Assembly: GCF_000383595.1 (NCBI RefSeq)
Contig: NZ_KB911581.1
Span: 1,591,727 to 1,655,726, forward strand
Direction of reading: 5' to 3'
Origin: Streptomyces bottropensis ATCC 25435
GTDB lineage: Bacteria > Actinomycetota > Actinomycetes > Streptomycetales > Streptomycetaceae
Length of the DNA: 64,000 nt
Position numbers and translations under genes: made by a program. Under the pieces are notes generated by a model. The model worked only from the letters and a program-made list of their open reading frames with translations, was not told where the DNA came from and ran no database searches. This document shows, one piece after another, positions 34,561-42,774 of this stretch (position 1 is its first letter; each line of letters begins with the position of its first letter).

Positions 34561-35688
34561 TCAGGTCTGCAGCTGGCGTTGCGTGGCCTGGGGCGGGACG
34601 CCTGGCAGGAGTACTCGGATGCGGCAGCCCTTCGGGGACTCGGCCACTCCGATGCGGCCGCCGTGCAGGTCCACGGCCCAGCGGGCGATGGCGAGGCCCA
34701 GGCCGGTGCCGCCGTCGCTGCCGGGGCCGTGGGGGGAGCTGACGGCGCCGCGGTTGAAGCGTTCGAAGACGCGGTGCCACTCGGATTCGGGGATGCCGGG
34801 GCCCTCGTCCAGGATTTCCAGGTCCAGGGACTCGGGGCTGGGGCCGCGGCGGGCCTTCACCGTGACGCGGCCGTGCGCCGGGCTGTGCTTGACCGCGTTG
34901 TCGATGAGGTTGGCGACGACCTGGTGGATGCGCTCCGGGTCGGCGTTGGCGGTGAGCTCCGGCGGGTGGACGTCCAGGTGCAGGTGGACGTCCGTACGGG
35001 TGTGGTTGCCGGAGCCCGAGGCGATGCCGCCCCGGGCCGAGGAGACCATCTGGGCCTCCTTGAGGACGCCCGAGAGGTACGGCCACACCTCGAAGCGGCG
35101 CCGGCGCAGCGGGACCACGCCGTTGTCCAGGCGCGAGAGGTCGAGCAGCGTCTCCACCAGGCGGCCCAGGCGCTCGGTCTGCTTCAGGGCCGTCCGCATC
35201 GTCTCGGGGTCGGCCTGGGTGACACCGTCGACGATGTTCTCCAGGACCGCGCGCAGACCGGCGATGGGCGTACGGAGCTCGTGGGAGACGTTCGCCACGA
35301 GCTCCTTGCGCTGACGGTCCTGCGCCTCCAGCTCGTCGGCCATGAGATTGATCGTGTGGGCGAGGTCGCCCAGCTCGTCGCGGCGGTTCTCGCTGACCCT
35401 GCGGGTGTAGTCGCCGCGGGAGATGGACCGGGCGACCGCGTTCATCTCGTCCAGGGGGGCGGTGAGCGAATGCGCGACGAACTGCGTGATCAGGAGTGTG
35501 GCGATCATCGAGAACACCGTGATGAAGCGCAGCTCCGTCTTGGTGTGCACGGCGATCATCGACAGACCGGTCGTGATCAGGACCGAGATGACGACGAGCG
35601 CGCCGAGCTTCGTCTTGATCGAGAAGGGACGCAGACCGCTGAGCGGTCCCGCGCCCTTCCGCGACCCCGGGTCACCGACTCCGCTCAT
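34561..35688 (-). CDS. Sensor histidine kinase with minimal sensor domain
   Basis: A 375-residue kinase. Two transmembrane segments (about 28-47 and 53-74) are separated by only a few residues, so it probably senses within the membrane or inside the cell. A HAMP domain follows (75-125), then the phosphoacceptor box ELVANVSHELRTPIAGLRA with His136. The ATPase domain has NLIDNAVKHSP (N box), DEGPGIPESEWHRVFERF (G1/F box) and GGTGLGLAIARW (G2). ATG at 35688 is chosen. It lies 65 bp downstream of the response regulator gene and is co-oriented, a complete two-component pair. Confidence 0.93.
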   Translation of the reverse strand: MSGVGDPGSRKGAGPLSGLRPFSIKTKLGALVVISVLITTGLSMIAVHTKTELRFITVFSMIATLLITQFVAHSLTAPLDEMNAVARSISRGDYTRRVSENRRDELGDLAHTINLMADELEAQDRQRKELVANVSHELRTPIAGLRAVLENIVDGVTQADPETMRTALKQTERLGRLVETLLDLSRLDNGVVPLRRRRFEVWPYLSGVLKEAQMVSSARGGIASGSGNHTRTDVHLHLDVHPPELTANADPERIHQVVANLIDNAVKHSPAHGRVTVKARRGPSPESLDLEILDEGPGIPESEWHRVFERFNRGAVSSPHGPGSDGGTGLGLAIARWAVDLHGGRIGVAESPKGCRIRVLLPGVPPQATQRQLQT

Positions 35689-35753
35689 GACGCCACCAGC
35701 CCTCTGTCCCTCTGTGCCTGCGTATGCCCCGCGCGCACGGTGCGGGCACGGGA

Positions 35754-36494
35754 TCAGGGAGTCGGGGTCTCCAGGGCGTACCCCACGCCGTGCACCGTGC
35801 GGATCCGCTCCGCGCCGATCTTCCGCCGCAGCGCCTTGATGTGGCTGTCCACGGTCCGCGTCCCGGACGCGTCCGCCCAGTCCCACACCTCGGCGAGCAA
35901 CTGTTCGCGCGAGAGTACGGCACGCGGGGTGTTCGCGAGACATACGAGGAGGTCGAACTCGGTGGGCGTGAGGTGCACGTCCTCGCTGCGCACCCGCACG
36001 CGGCGCTGCGCGTGGTCGATCTCCAGCTCGCCGAGGCGCAGGATGCCCGAGCGCGGTGTGGTCGCGGCCAGCGCGGCCCGCTCCACCCGGCGCAGCAGGA
36101 CGTGCACGCGGGCGGCCAGCTCACGCATGGAGAACGGCTTGGTCATGTAGTCGTCGGCGCCGACGCCGAGCCCGACCAGCATGTCCGTCTCGTCGTCCCG
36201 GGCGGTGAGCATCAGCACGGGGACGGGCCGCTGGGCCTGGACGCGCCTGCACACCTCCAGGCCGTCGAAGCCGGGCAGCATGATGTCGAGGATCAGCAGG
36301 TCGGGCTGCCAGGCCTCCGCGGTGTCGACCGCGGCCGGCCCGTCGGTCGCGGTCTGCACGACGAAACCCTCGGCGCGCAGGCGGGCCGCGATGGCGTCGA
36401 CGATCGTCGGGTCGTCCTCGACCACGAGGACCCGGCGCTGTGCGCCCGGGGTCGCCGTGGTGTTGCTGCTGTGGGTGGTGTGTGTCTGCTCCAT
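35754..36494 (-). CDS. OmpR/PhoB family response regulator
   Basis: A 246-residue regulator. The receiver begins RRVLVVEDDPTIVDAI, with phosphoacceptor Asp70 in DLLILDIMLPGFDG and the Lys in DDYMTKPFSM. The C-terminal winged helix (about 145-240) includes HLTPTEFDLLVCLANTPRAV and VDSHIKALRRKIG. A 20-residue polar N-terminal extension precedes the receiver. It is transcribed before its kinase. Targets are unknown. Confidence 0.94.
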   Translation of the reverse strand: MEQTHTTHSSNTTATPGAQRRVLVVEDDPTIVDAIAARLRAEGFVVQTATDGPAAVDTAEAWQPDLLILDIMLPGFDGLEVCRRVQAQRPVPVLMLTARDDETDMLVGLGVGADDYMTKPFSMRELAARVHVLLRRVERAALAATTPRSGILRLGELEIDHAQRRVRVRSEDVHLTPTEFDLLVCLANTPRAVLSREQLLAEVWDWADASGTRTVDSHIKALRRKIGAERIRTVHGVGYALETPTP

Positions 36495-36625
36495 CGCCCG
36501 CCCCTGTGTTGCTTTCCGGAATCAGTGGGGTGATCCCTTGACTACGCATGGCTGCGCATGACTGCGATTGACGCTTGAATGATCGGCGTCAGGCAAGCAG
36601 GGTACGGGCAGTCGCCGCACCACGG

Positions 36626-37300
36626 CTATCCAGGTCGGATCGCGAGGTGCACCACGTCCGGAACTCCCCGGGCAACCTCGATCTCTTCGGTACGCACCTG
36701 TTGGAACCCGGCATTCCGCAAGGTTTCCTCGAATTCCGCAGAAGGCTGCGCAGACCACACGGCGAGCACCCCACCCTGCCTCAACACCCGTGCGCAGTTT
36801 GCCAGTCCGGCAGGTGAGTACAGGTTTCCGTTGGCCTCGGAGACGGTCCAGCCGGGTCCGTTGTCGATGTCCAGGCAGAGTGCGTCGAACGTGGCGGATG
36901 TCTCATTGACGTACGCCACGAGATCGGCTTCCACGATCTCCGTACGAGGATCCGCGAGCGCTTCGGCGGACACCTCGGCCAACGGGCCCGCGCGGTGCCA
37001 CTCGATCACGGAGGGTTCGCGTTCGACAACTGTGATCGTTCCCCAGCGCCGATCCGCGGCGGCGTGGGCGAGCGAGAAGCCGACGCCCAGGCCCCCGATC
37101 AGCACACTCGGCCGGGAACGCCCGCCCAGCGCGTCGAGGGCCGCGTCGACCAGCAGCCGTTCCGAGCGGCCGTCCGAAGTGTCCATCAGGAAGCAGCCGT
37201 TGGCGATGATCTGCAGCAACTCCCCGTGCCGTCGCAGCACGACCTCGCCGTAGGGGCCCTCGCGCCGGTCGATGACTTCGGGTTCGTCGGTGATGGGCAT
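36626..37300 (-). CDS. Spermidine synthase-like methyltransferase-fold protein
   Basis: A 224-residue protein with the spermidine synthase-type Rossmann fold. SVLIGGLGVGFSLAHAAA (about 65-82) is the glycine-rich nucleotide loop and TITVVEREPSVIEWHR the acidic second strand. FDALCLDIDNGPGWTV replaces the catalytic DxxD region. It lacks the N-terminal beta domain and some polyamine-binding residues, so true aminopropyl transfer is doubtful. It is an isolated gene with an unknown substrate. Confidence 0.8.
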   Translation of the reverse strand: MPITDEPEVIDRREGPYGEVVLRRHGELLQIIANGCFLMDTSDGRSERLLVDAALDALGGRSRPSVLIGGLGVGFSLAHAAADRRWGTITVVEREPSVIEWHRAGPLAEVSAEALADPRTEIVEADLVAYVNETSATFDALCLDIDNGPGWTVSEANGNLYSPAGLANCARVLRQGGVLAVWSAQPSAEFEETLRNAGFQQVRTEEIEVARGVPDVVHLAIRPG

Positions 37301-37394
37301 TCGCCCATCCTTACCCGACCGGGGCGCCGGCGGCCGCCGAATTACGTCGGCCCGGTGACGAACTGGCGTGATCGGAGCGGGGCGGGCGGGGGGT

Positions 37395-39143
37395 TCAGAG
37401 CGTCAGACCGTGGCCGTAGGGGAAGACCGGGTCCACGGTGTCGTTGGGCACGTCCGGGCGGGACGCCGCCACCGCCGCCATGGAGCGCGGCAGTTCGAAG
37501 GGCAGCCGCCCCTCGGCCCGCGCCCGTCCGAAGGCCACGTCGAGCAGGGCCTCGTCGTGGGCCCCGTAGTCGGCGACGAGCGCGGCCGCCTTCGCCGCGA
37601 TCTCCGGGAGTACGGCGGGCCGCTCCAGATTGACGCAGACCAGCGTGGGGACGGCCGACAGCAGAGCCAGGATCTCCTTCAGCCGTTCCTCGCCGAACGC
37701 CAGTGACCCGGCGTGGAAGAAGGACTCGAACAGCCCGGGCCGCTCCTCGTACGGCGTGCGCAACCGCAGCACGGCCACGTCCGCGTGGGCGGGGTCGGCC
37801 ACGACGTTGCCGTACAGGGACGCCGACTGCGCGCACACGCCCTCGACGTACAGGTTGGGGCGGTCGGTGAGCGGGAGGAGGGAGTGGTTGGTCAGGACGG
37901 TGAGGGAACGACGCTGGGCCGCTTCGCCGAGGGCCGTGAACTCGCTCGCGCCGACGGTCTCCTCGGCGCGGTCCGGGTCGACGTACCGCCGCTCGAAGAG
38001 GCCGAGGACGAACTTCTCGCGCAGGAGGCGGCGTACGGAGGCGTCGATCCGCTCCTCGGGGATCCGGCCGGAACGGACCAGTTCGACGATCACCTCGGGG
38101 CACTGCTCGCCCCCGAACTGGTCGGCGCCCGCGTCCAGGGCCTTGGCCGCGCGTTCGGCGACGGTGAGGTGTTCGACGCCCCAGGCGTGTGCCTCGTGCG
38201 GTTCGCCGCCGATGGACGCGTCGGTGAGCAGGCCCCAGTCGGTGCAGACGATGCCGTCGAAGGCGAGCCGTTCGCGCAGCAGGCCGGTGAGGACGTCCCG
38301 GTTGAAGCCGAAGCCGACCTCCTCCCAGTCCTCGACGCCGATCGGCTGACCGTAGTACGGCATCATCTGCGAGCAGCCCGCCTCGACGGCGGCCCGGAAG
38401 GGCGCGAGGTGGTAGTCGCGCATGCCGCCGGGATAGACCTGCTCCTTGCCGTACGGGAAGTGCGGGTCCTCGCCGTCCCGCTGCGGGCCGCCGCCGGGGA
38501 AGTGCTTGACCATGGCGGCGACCGAGCGCGGGCCGAGCCGGGGTCCCTGCAGACCGCGTACGTACGCCCGGACCAGCGCGCTCGTGACCTCGGCGGACGA
38601 GCCGAAGGTGCCGGACTGGCGCGACCAGCGGGGCTCGGTGGCGAGGTCGATCTGCGGGTGCAGGGCGACGCGGAAGCCGACGGCGAGGTACTCGCGGCGG
38701 ACCGTGTCGGCGAACTGCTCGACCAGCTCCGGTTCGCCGATCGCGGCCAGCCCCAGGGGCTCGGGCCAGGCCGAGAAGGCGCCGTGGCCGGACGCCGTGC
38801 CCGGGTTGTCGGTGAACGAGTGGCGCGGGTCGGTGGAGAGGGTGACCGGGATGCCCAGCCGGGTGTCCGCCGCGAGCGCCTGGAGCCGGTTGACCCACTC
38901 GGCGGTCTCGCGGACCCCGTACCGGCCCAGGAGGTTGAAGTGGCTCAGATGCCCGTCCGTGACCAGTTCGGCGGTGCCGCGACGCGGGGGCGCTCCGTCG
39001 GCGGCCCCGGTGAGTGACCCGTCGGGGTTCATGGTCAGCATGGAGTGGAAGAGCTGGCCCGCCTTCTCCGCGAGGGTCATCCGGCTCAGGAGGTCCGCCA
39101 CGCGCTCGTCGGCGGGGCGGCTGGGGTCGCGGTACGGGAGCAT
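37395..39143 (-). CDS. Glycoside hydrolase family 3 protein
   Basis: A 582-residue GH3 enzyme. The N-terminal TIM-like domain includes RMTLAEKAGQLFHSML, then VAAMVKHFPGGGPQRDGEDP (the KHF-G motif) and FDGIVCTDWGLLTD, where the Asp of TDWG is the predicted nucleophile. A C-terminal alpha/beta domain (about 400-580) follows. No signal peptide is visible, so it likely hydrolyses imported glucosides or related sugars in the cytoplasm. ATG at 39143 follows AAGGAAG. It is 32 bp downstream of the MFS transporter gene, suggesting an uptake-and-cleave operon. Confidence 0.9.
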   Translation of the reverse strand: MLPYRDPSRPADERVADLLSRMTLAEKAGQLFHSMLTMNPDGSLTGAADGAPPRRGTAELVTDGHLSHFNLLGRYGVRETAEWVNRLQALAADTRLGIPVTLSTDPRHSFTDNPGTASGHGAFSAWPEPLGLAAIGEPELVEQFADTVRREYLAVGFRVALHPQIDLATEPRWSRQSGTFGSSAEVTSALVRAYVRGLQGPRLGPRSVAAMVKHFPGGGPQRDGEDPHFPYGKEQVYPGGMRDYHLAPFRAAVEAGCSQMMPYYGQPIGVEDWEEVGFGFNRDVLTGLLRERLAFDGIVCTDWGLLTDASIGGEPHEAHAWGVEHLTVAERAAKALDAGADQFGGEQCPEVIVELVRSGRIPEERIDASVRRLLREKFVLGLFERRYVDPDRAEETVGASEFTALGEAAQRRSLTVLTNHSLLPLTDRPNLYVEGVCAQSASLYGNVVADPAHADVAVLRLRTPYEERPGLFESFFHAGSLAFGEERLKEILALLSAVPTLVCVNLERPAVLPEIAAKAAALVADYGAHDEALLDVAFGRARAEGRLPFELPRSMAAVAASRPDVPNDTVDPVFPYGHGLTL

Positions 39144-39175
39144 GCGAGGGGCTTCCTTGTACGGGGCTCTGGCGG

Positions 39176-40504
39176 CTACTTGACCGAACGGACGAACTGG
39201 ACGGCGAGGGCGCCCGCGATCGAGGCGACGGCGCCGAAGAGGAACAGGGCGCTGTAGTTGGAGCCGCCGCCGCCGACGGCCAGCAGGCCCGGGGCGATGA
39301 TCGGCACGAGGGACTGGGGCAGGGCGTTGCCGATGTTGAGGACGCCCATGTCCTTGGCGGACTCCTCCGGGTCCGGCAGCACCGCGGCGGCCAGCGCCAT
39401 GTCCACGGAGAGATAGAGACCCTCGGCGAAGCCGAACACGACCATGGCGAGGAGATACGCCCCGAAGGTCTGGGCGGTCGCCACGAGCGCGAGACCGACG
39501 GCCATCCCGAGCGAGGAGCCGAGGACGTACGGCTTGCGGCGGCCCGACCGGTCGGAGAGCTGGCCGCCGACGATCGAGCCGACGACGGTCGCGGCGACCA
39601 TGACGAGGGTGCCGACGAAGAACCGGTCGGCGACCTCGACCCCGTCGTAACCCATGCGGTCCATCAGGAAGTAGACGGAGTAGCTGGTCACGCAGGCGAC
39701 GCCGGTGAAGACCAGGAAGCGGCCGACGAAGTTCCACATGAAGTCGGGGTGCCGGCGCGGATCGACCCAGAAGCTGCGCAGCAACTCCTTGACGCCGTAC
39801 GGCTCGAACGTGCCGGCGCGCGCCGGGCGGTCGCGGTCCTTGATGACCACGGCCAGGAAGCCGACGGAGGCCAGCCCGATCAGCCCCGGCACCAGGAACG
39901 CCAGGAAGAGCGAGCCGCTGAACAGCCGGGCGAGGCCCGCGCCGGCGACCAGGGACAGCGACAGGGTCATGCCGACGATCCCGGAGACCCTGGCCCGCTG
40001 CCGGTCCGGGATCAGGTCCGGCACGCAGGAGGTGAGCGCGGCGAGGGTCGCGTTGATGCCGAGCTGCGCGAGCGCCCAGCCCAGCATCAGGGTGGTGAGG
40101 CCGGTGCCGAGGGCGACCACCAGCAGACCGGTGAGTCCGGCCGTCATACCGCCGAGCAGCCAGGGACGGCGCCGGCCGAAGCGGCTGGTCGTGCGGTCGG
40201 ACAGCGCGCCGAACACTGGGTTGCCGAGCATGGCGAGCAGCGCGCCGACGGACAGCACCCGGCCGAGGGCCGCACCCCGGTCCGCCTCCGGCACGATCTG
40301 GTTCACGCGCAGGGCGAGGGTGACGACGACGGGGGTGAGGACCGCGAGATAGGTGCCGAACTGGGCCAGGGCGAGGCCGAGCACGAGTCGGGCGGGAGCC
40401 GTCTCGCTCCGGTCGGCGGGGCCGGGTGACGCGGGGGGCAGAGGTGACGCGGGGGTGTGAGCGGTCGCCTCGCCGAGCGGGACGGCGTCCGGGGTGACGG
40501 CCAT
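39176..40504 (-). CDS. MFS sugar transporter
   Basis: A 442-residue major facilitator protein with about 12 membrane segments. A 30-residue polar N-terminus precedes TM1 (LVLGLALAQFGTYLAVLTPV). LSDRTTSRFGRRRPWLLGG is the MFS motif A in the loop between TM2 and TM3, repeated as GQLSDRSGRRKPYVL in the second half. ATG at 40504 follows AGGAGAG. It is first in an operon with GH3, so a glycoside substrate is likely. The TetR gene is divergent, with a strong palindrome between. Confidence 0.9.
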   Translation of the reverse strand: MAVTPDAVPLGEATAHTPASPLPPASPGPADRSETAPARLVLGLALAQFGTYLAVLTPVVVTLALRVNQIVPEADRGAALGRVLSVGALLAMLGNPVFGALSDRTTSRFGRRRPWLLGGMTAGLTGLLVVALGTGLTTLMLGWALAQLGINATLAALTSCVPDLIPDRQRARVSGIVGMTLSLSLVAGAGLARLFSGSLFLAFLVPGLIGLASVGFLAVVIKDRDRPARAGTFEPYGVKELLRSFWVDPRRHPDFMWNFVGRFLVFTGVACVTSYSVYFLMDRMGYDGVEVADRFFVGTLVMVAATVVGSIVGGQLSDRSGRRKPYVLGSSLGMAVGLALVATAQTFGAYLLAMVVFGFAEGLYLSVDMALAAAVLPDPEESAKDMGVLNIGNALPQSLVPIIAPGLLAVGGGGSNYSALFLFGAVASIAGALAVQFVRSVK

Positions 40505-40563
40505 GGGCTCTCCTGGGGGACGAGGGCGGCGGCGTCGCCGCGCAGGCCCGTTCAGGGAAGCAG

Positions 40564-40589
40564 CAAAACCGAGTGGGTACTAGGTTTTG
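40564..40589. promoter_or_regulatory. 26-bp palindrome between MFS and TetR genes
   Basis: Outer arms CAAAACC (40564-40570) and GGTTTTG (40583-40589) are exact, and inner AGT/ACT also pair. It lies 60 bp upstream of the MFS start and 115 bp upstream of the TetR gene, as expected for an operator used by the divergent TetR regulator. Confidence 0.75.
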
Positions 40590-40703
40590 GACAAGTGGCC
40601 ACCATCACGCGGAAGATGGCTTGAAAGGACAGATTGATTACTCGTGTAACCGACGGTCAGTCAGAGACCTGGGGGCGGTCGGGCGGGGGCTAGGGTGACG
40701 GCC

Positions 40704-41390
40704 ATGGTGCGGAACCGGAGGTCAGCGGGGTCCGGCGAGGGTGGGCCGGCGGAGGCCGGCGGGGGCGGGCCGGAGGGGTCCGGCGCGCGGGGCTCGTACG
40801 CGGTCGGGGACGAGCGGCGGCTGCGCATCCTGGACGCCGCCGTCGAGAATTTCGCCCGGCGGGGGTTCCACGCCGCCTCGCTCGCCCGCATCGCCAAGGA
40901 TGTCGGGATCACCCAGGGCGGGCTGCTGCACCACTTCCGCAGCAAGGAGGATCTGCTCGTCCAGGTGCTGGAGCGCATAGACGACAGCGACCGGGAGCGG
41001 TTCTTCTCCCGACGGTTCGACTCGGCGGCCCAGATGTTCGCGGCGCTCGTGAAGCTCGCCGAGTACAACGGCACACGGTTGGGCCGCACCCGGATGTTCA
41101 ACGTCCTTGCCGCAGAGGCGGGTGACCCCGAGCATCCCGCCCACGCGTACTTCGTCCGGCGGTATGCCGAGGTCGTGGACACCGTGGGCGGGGTGCTGCG
41201 GCGGGGGGTGGCCTCCGGTGAACTGCGGGCCGGCACAGATGTCGTGGCCGTGGCGCAGGAGTTGGCCGCCGTGATGGACGGGCTGCAGATCCAGTGGGTG
41301 CTGGATCCGCGGGGGTTCGACATGGCGGGGCGGTTCCGGGCGTACGTGGAGCGGGTGTCACGGGGGATCGGCGCGGAGGGTTGTTCGTAG
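40704..41390 (+). CDS. TetR family transcriptional regulator
   Basis: A 228-residue TetR protein. A Gly/Arg-rich tail of about 30 residues precedes the DNA-binding domain (RRLRILDAAVENFARRGFHA, SLARIAKDVGITQGGLLHHF at about 55-74). The C-terminal domain carries LGRTRMFNVLAAEAGDPEHP, common in TetR proteins of sugar loci. ATG at 40704 is chosen; GTG at 40695 would add three residues. It probably represses the divergent MFS-GH3 operon through the 40564-40589 palindrome. Confidence 0.88.
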   Translation: MVRNRRSAGSGEGGPAEAGGGGPEGSGARGSYAVGDERRLRILDAAVENFARRGFHAASLARIAKDVGITQGGLLHHFRSKEDLLVQVLERIDDSDRERFFSRRFDSAAQMFAALVKLAEYNGTRLGRTRMFNVLAAEAGDPEHPAHAYFVRRYAEVVDTVGGVLRRGVASGELRAGTDVVAVAQELAAVMDGLQIQWVLDPRGFDMAGRFRAYVERVSRGIGAEGCS

Positions 41391-41536
41391 GCGGGCGGGC
41401 ACGTGCGCGGGGGGCCCGGGGTGCGGGGGCGTCGCTGCTGTCGAGCCGCTGTGAATCGGGTCGAGGGTGGCGGAGGTCACAGACAGGGGCGTGTCGGAGC
41501 GTCGAAGGTGGGGCGAAACGGAAGGAGCGCCTCGCT

Positions 41537-42601
41537 TTGGATGCCACCGAGGCCGTGAAGCCCGTGAACGCCGTGCAGCCGGTGGAGTTCCTGAAGTCCG
41601 CTGAGCCCTTGGAGCCCTTGGAGCCCTTGGAGCCCGTGCGGTCCGTGCCGTCCGTGGGGCCGGACGAGACCATGGCGACCGGGGCGGGAAGGGCATGGGC
41701 CGACGTGTCGCCGTCGGTGAACGGGCCCGCCCTCGACGGCATCCCGCGGCAGCCCGGCGCGGCAGCCGCCCGCGCCCGGGTGCCGGATCGGGACGCGGAG
41801 CCCCCGGCGCGCGAAGAACCCGCGCCCGCCCCGCTCCCGTGCACCCGGCTCCCGCGCACCCGGCTCCCGCGCCTGCCGCTCCCGCGCCTGCCGCTCCCGC
41901 GCACCCGGCTCCCGCGTCCCTGGCGTCTGCTCCCCACCCCCGTCGCCACGCCCTTCACCTTCTTCTACGCCTCCGTCCTGGTGGTCACCTCGATCGTCGC
42001 CGAGTACGCCGGCCCCGCCCTGGTGCACGCGCTCCACCAGGGCTCCAGCACGGATGTGGCCCACCTGGTGCGGGCCCCGGCGCTCGTGCTGTTCGCGAGC
42101 GCGTTGTGGGTGGCGGGCGGGGTCGCGTCCGTCTATGCCGTGGGGTTCCTGCTGGTGCTGACCGCGCTGGAACGCCGGATCGGCGGGTGGCGCACGGCCG
42201 GGGTCTTCCTGCTCGGCCACGCCCTCGCCACCCTGGCGACGGAGGTTCCGGTGGGCCTCGCCGTCCTGGCCGGCCGTCTTCCCGTCAGCTCCCTCCACCG
42301 CCTCGACTACGGCATCAGCTTCGGGGTGGCGGCGAGCGCGGGCGCTCTGGCGGGGCTGCTGTCACCGTGGCTGCGGTGGCCGATGCTGCTGATGCTCGGC
42401 GGGATGCTGGTGAACGACCTGCTCGCCTTCACGGACCCGATGACGAACTGGGGGCACCTGCTGGCCCTGGCGATCGGGGTGGCGACGTGGCCGGTCGTGC
42501 GGCGGTGGAGGCGGGCGGCGGACCGGGGCGACTGGGGACGCCGACGTCCGCCGCAGGCCGGTGCGGGGCGGTCCGGGGCCACGACGGTCGGCGGCGCGTA
42601 G
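41537..42601 (+). CDS. Rhomboid-like membrane protein with repeat-rich N-terminus
   Basis: Read from TTG 41537, a 354-residue protein. The N-terminal third is low complexity: repeated LEP units (bases 41603-41638) and then LPRTR/LPRLP units (about 41843-41915). A membrane domain of about six segments follows (TFFYASVLVVTSIVAEYAGP, YAVGFLLVLTALERRIGGWR, FLLGHALATLATEVPVGLAV, YGISFGVAASAGALAGLL), resembling rhomboid-like (PMT-2/RrtA-like) proteins. A GxSx serine motif is not obvious, so protease activity is doubtful. The start is supported by GGAAGGAG but remains uncertain; ATG 41672 is an alternative. Confidence 0.72.
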   Translation: MDATEAVKPVNAVQPVEFLKSAEPLEPLEPLEPVRSVPSVGPDETMATGAGRAWADVSPSVNGPALDGIPRQPGAAAARARVPDRDAEPPAREEPAPAPLPCTRLPRTRLPRLPLPRLPLPRTRLPRPWRLLPTPVATPFTFFYASVLVVTSIVAEYAGPALVHALHQGSSTDVAHLVRAPALVLFASALWVAGGVASVYAVGFLLVLTALERRIGGWRTAGVFLLGHALATLATEVPVGLAVLAGRLPVSSLHRLDYGISFGVAASAGALAGLLSPWLRWPMLLMLGGMLVNDLLAFTDPMTNWGHLLALAIGVATWPVVRRWRRAADRGDWGRRRPPQAGAGRSGATTVGGA

Positions 42602-42732
42602 CCGGGCCGGTCGCGTCGTGCGGGGCCCCGTCGGGCGCCGACGCGTTCCCGTGGCCCGACCGCCGCAGGCCCAGCGCTGATCGCCCACAGCGAACGCCCC
42701 GCCCCTCGGGGAACATTCCTCGGCTCATGTGC

Positions 42733-42753
42733 ATTGAGTCGGCGTAGCTCAAC
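42733..42753. promoter_or_regulatory. HAIR-like element (HspR site) upstream of lon
   Basis: TTGAGT (42734-42739), seven bases, then GCTCAA (42747-42752) match the HAIR pattern CTTGAGT-N7-ACTCAAG recognised by the heat-shock repressor HspR, which is known to control lon in Streptomyces. It ends 22 bp before the ATG. Confidence 0.8.
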
Positions 42754-42774
42754 TTGACTGCCGAGGGAGAGATC

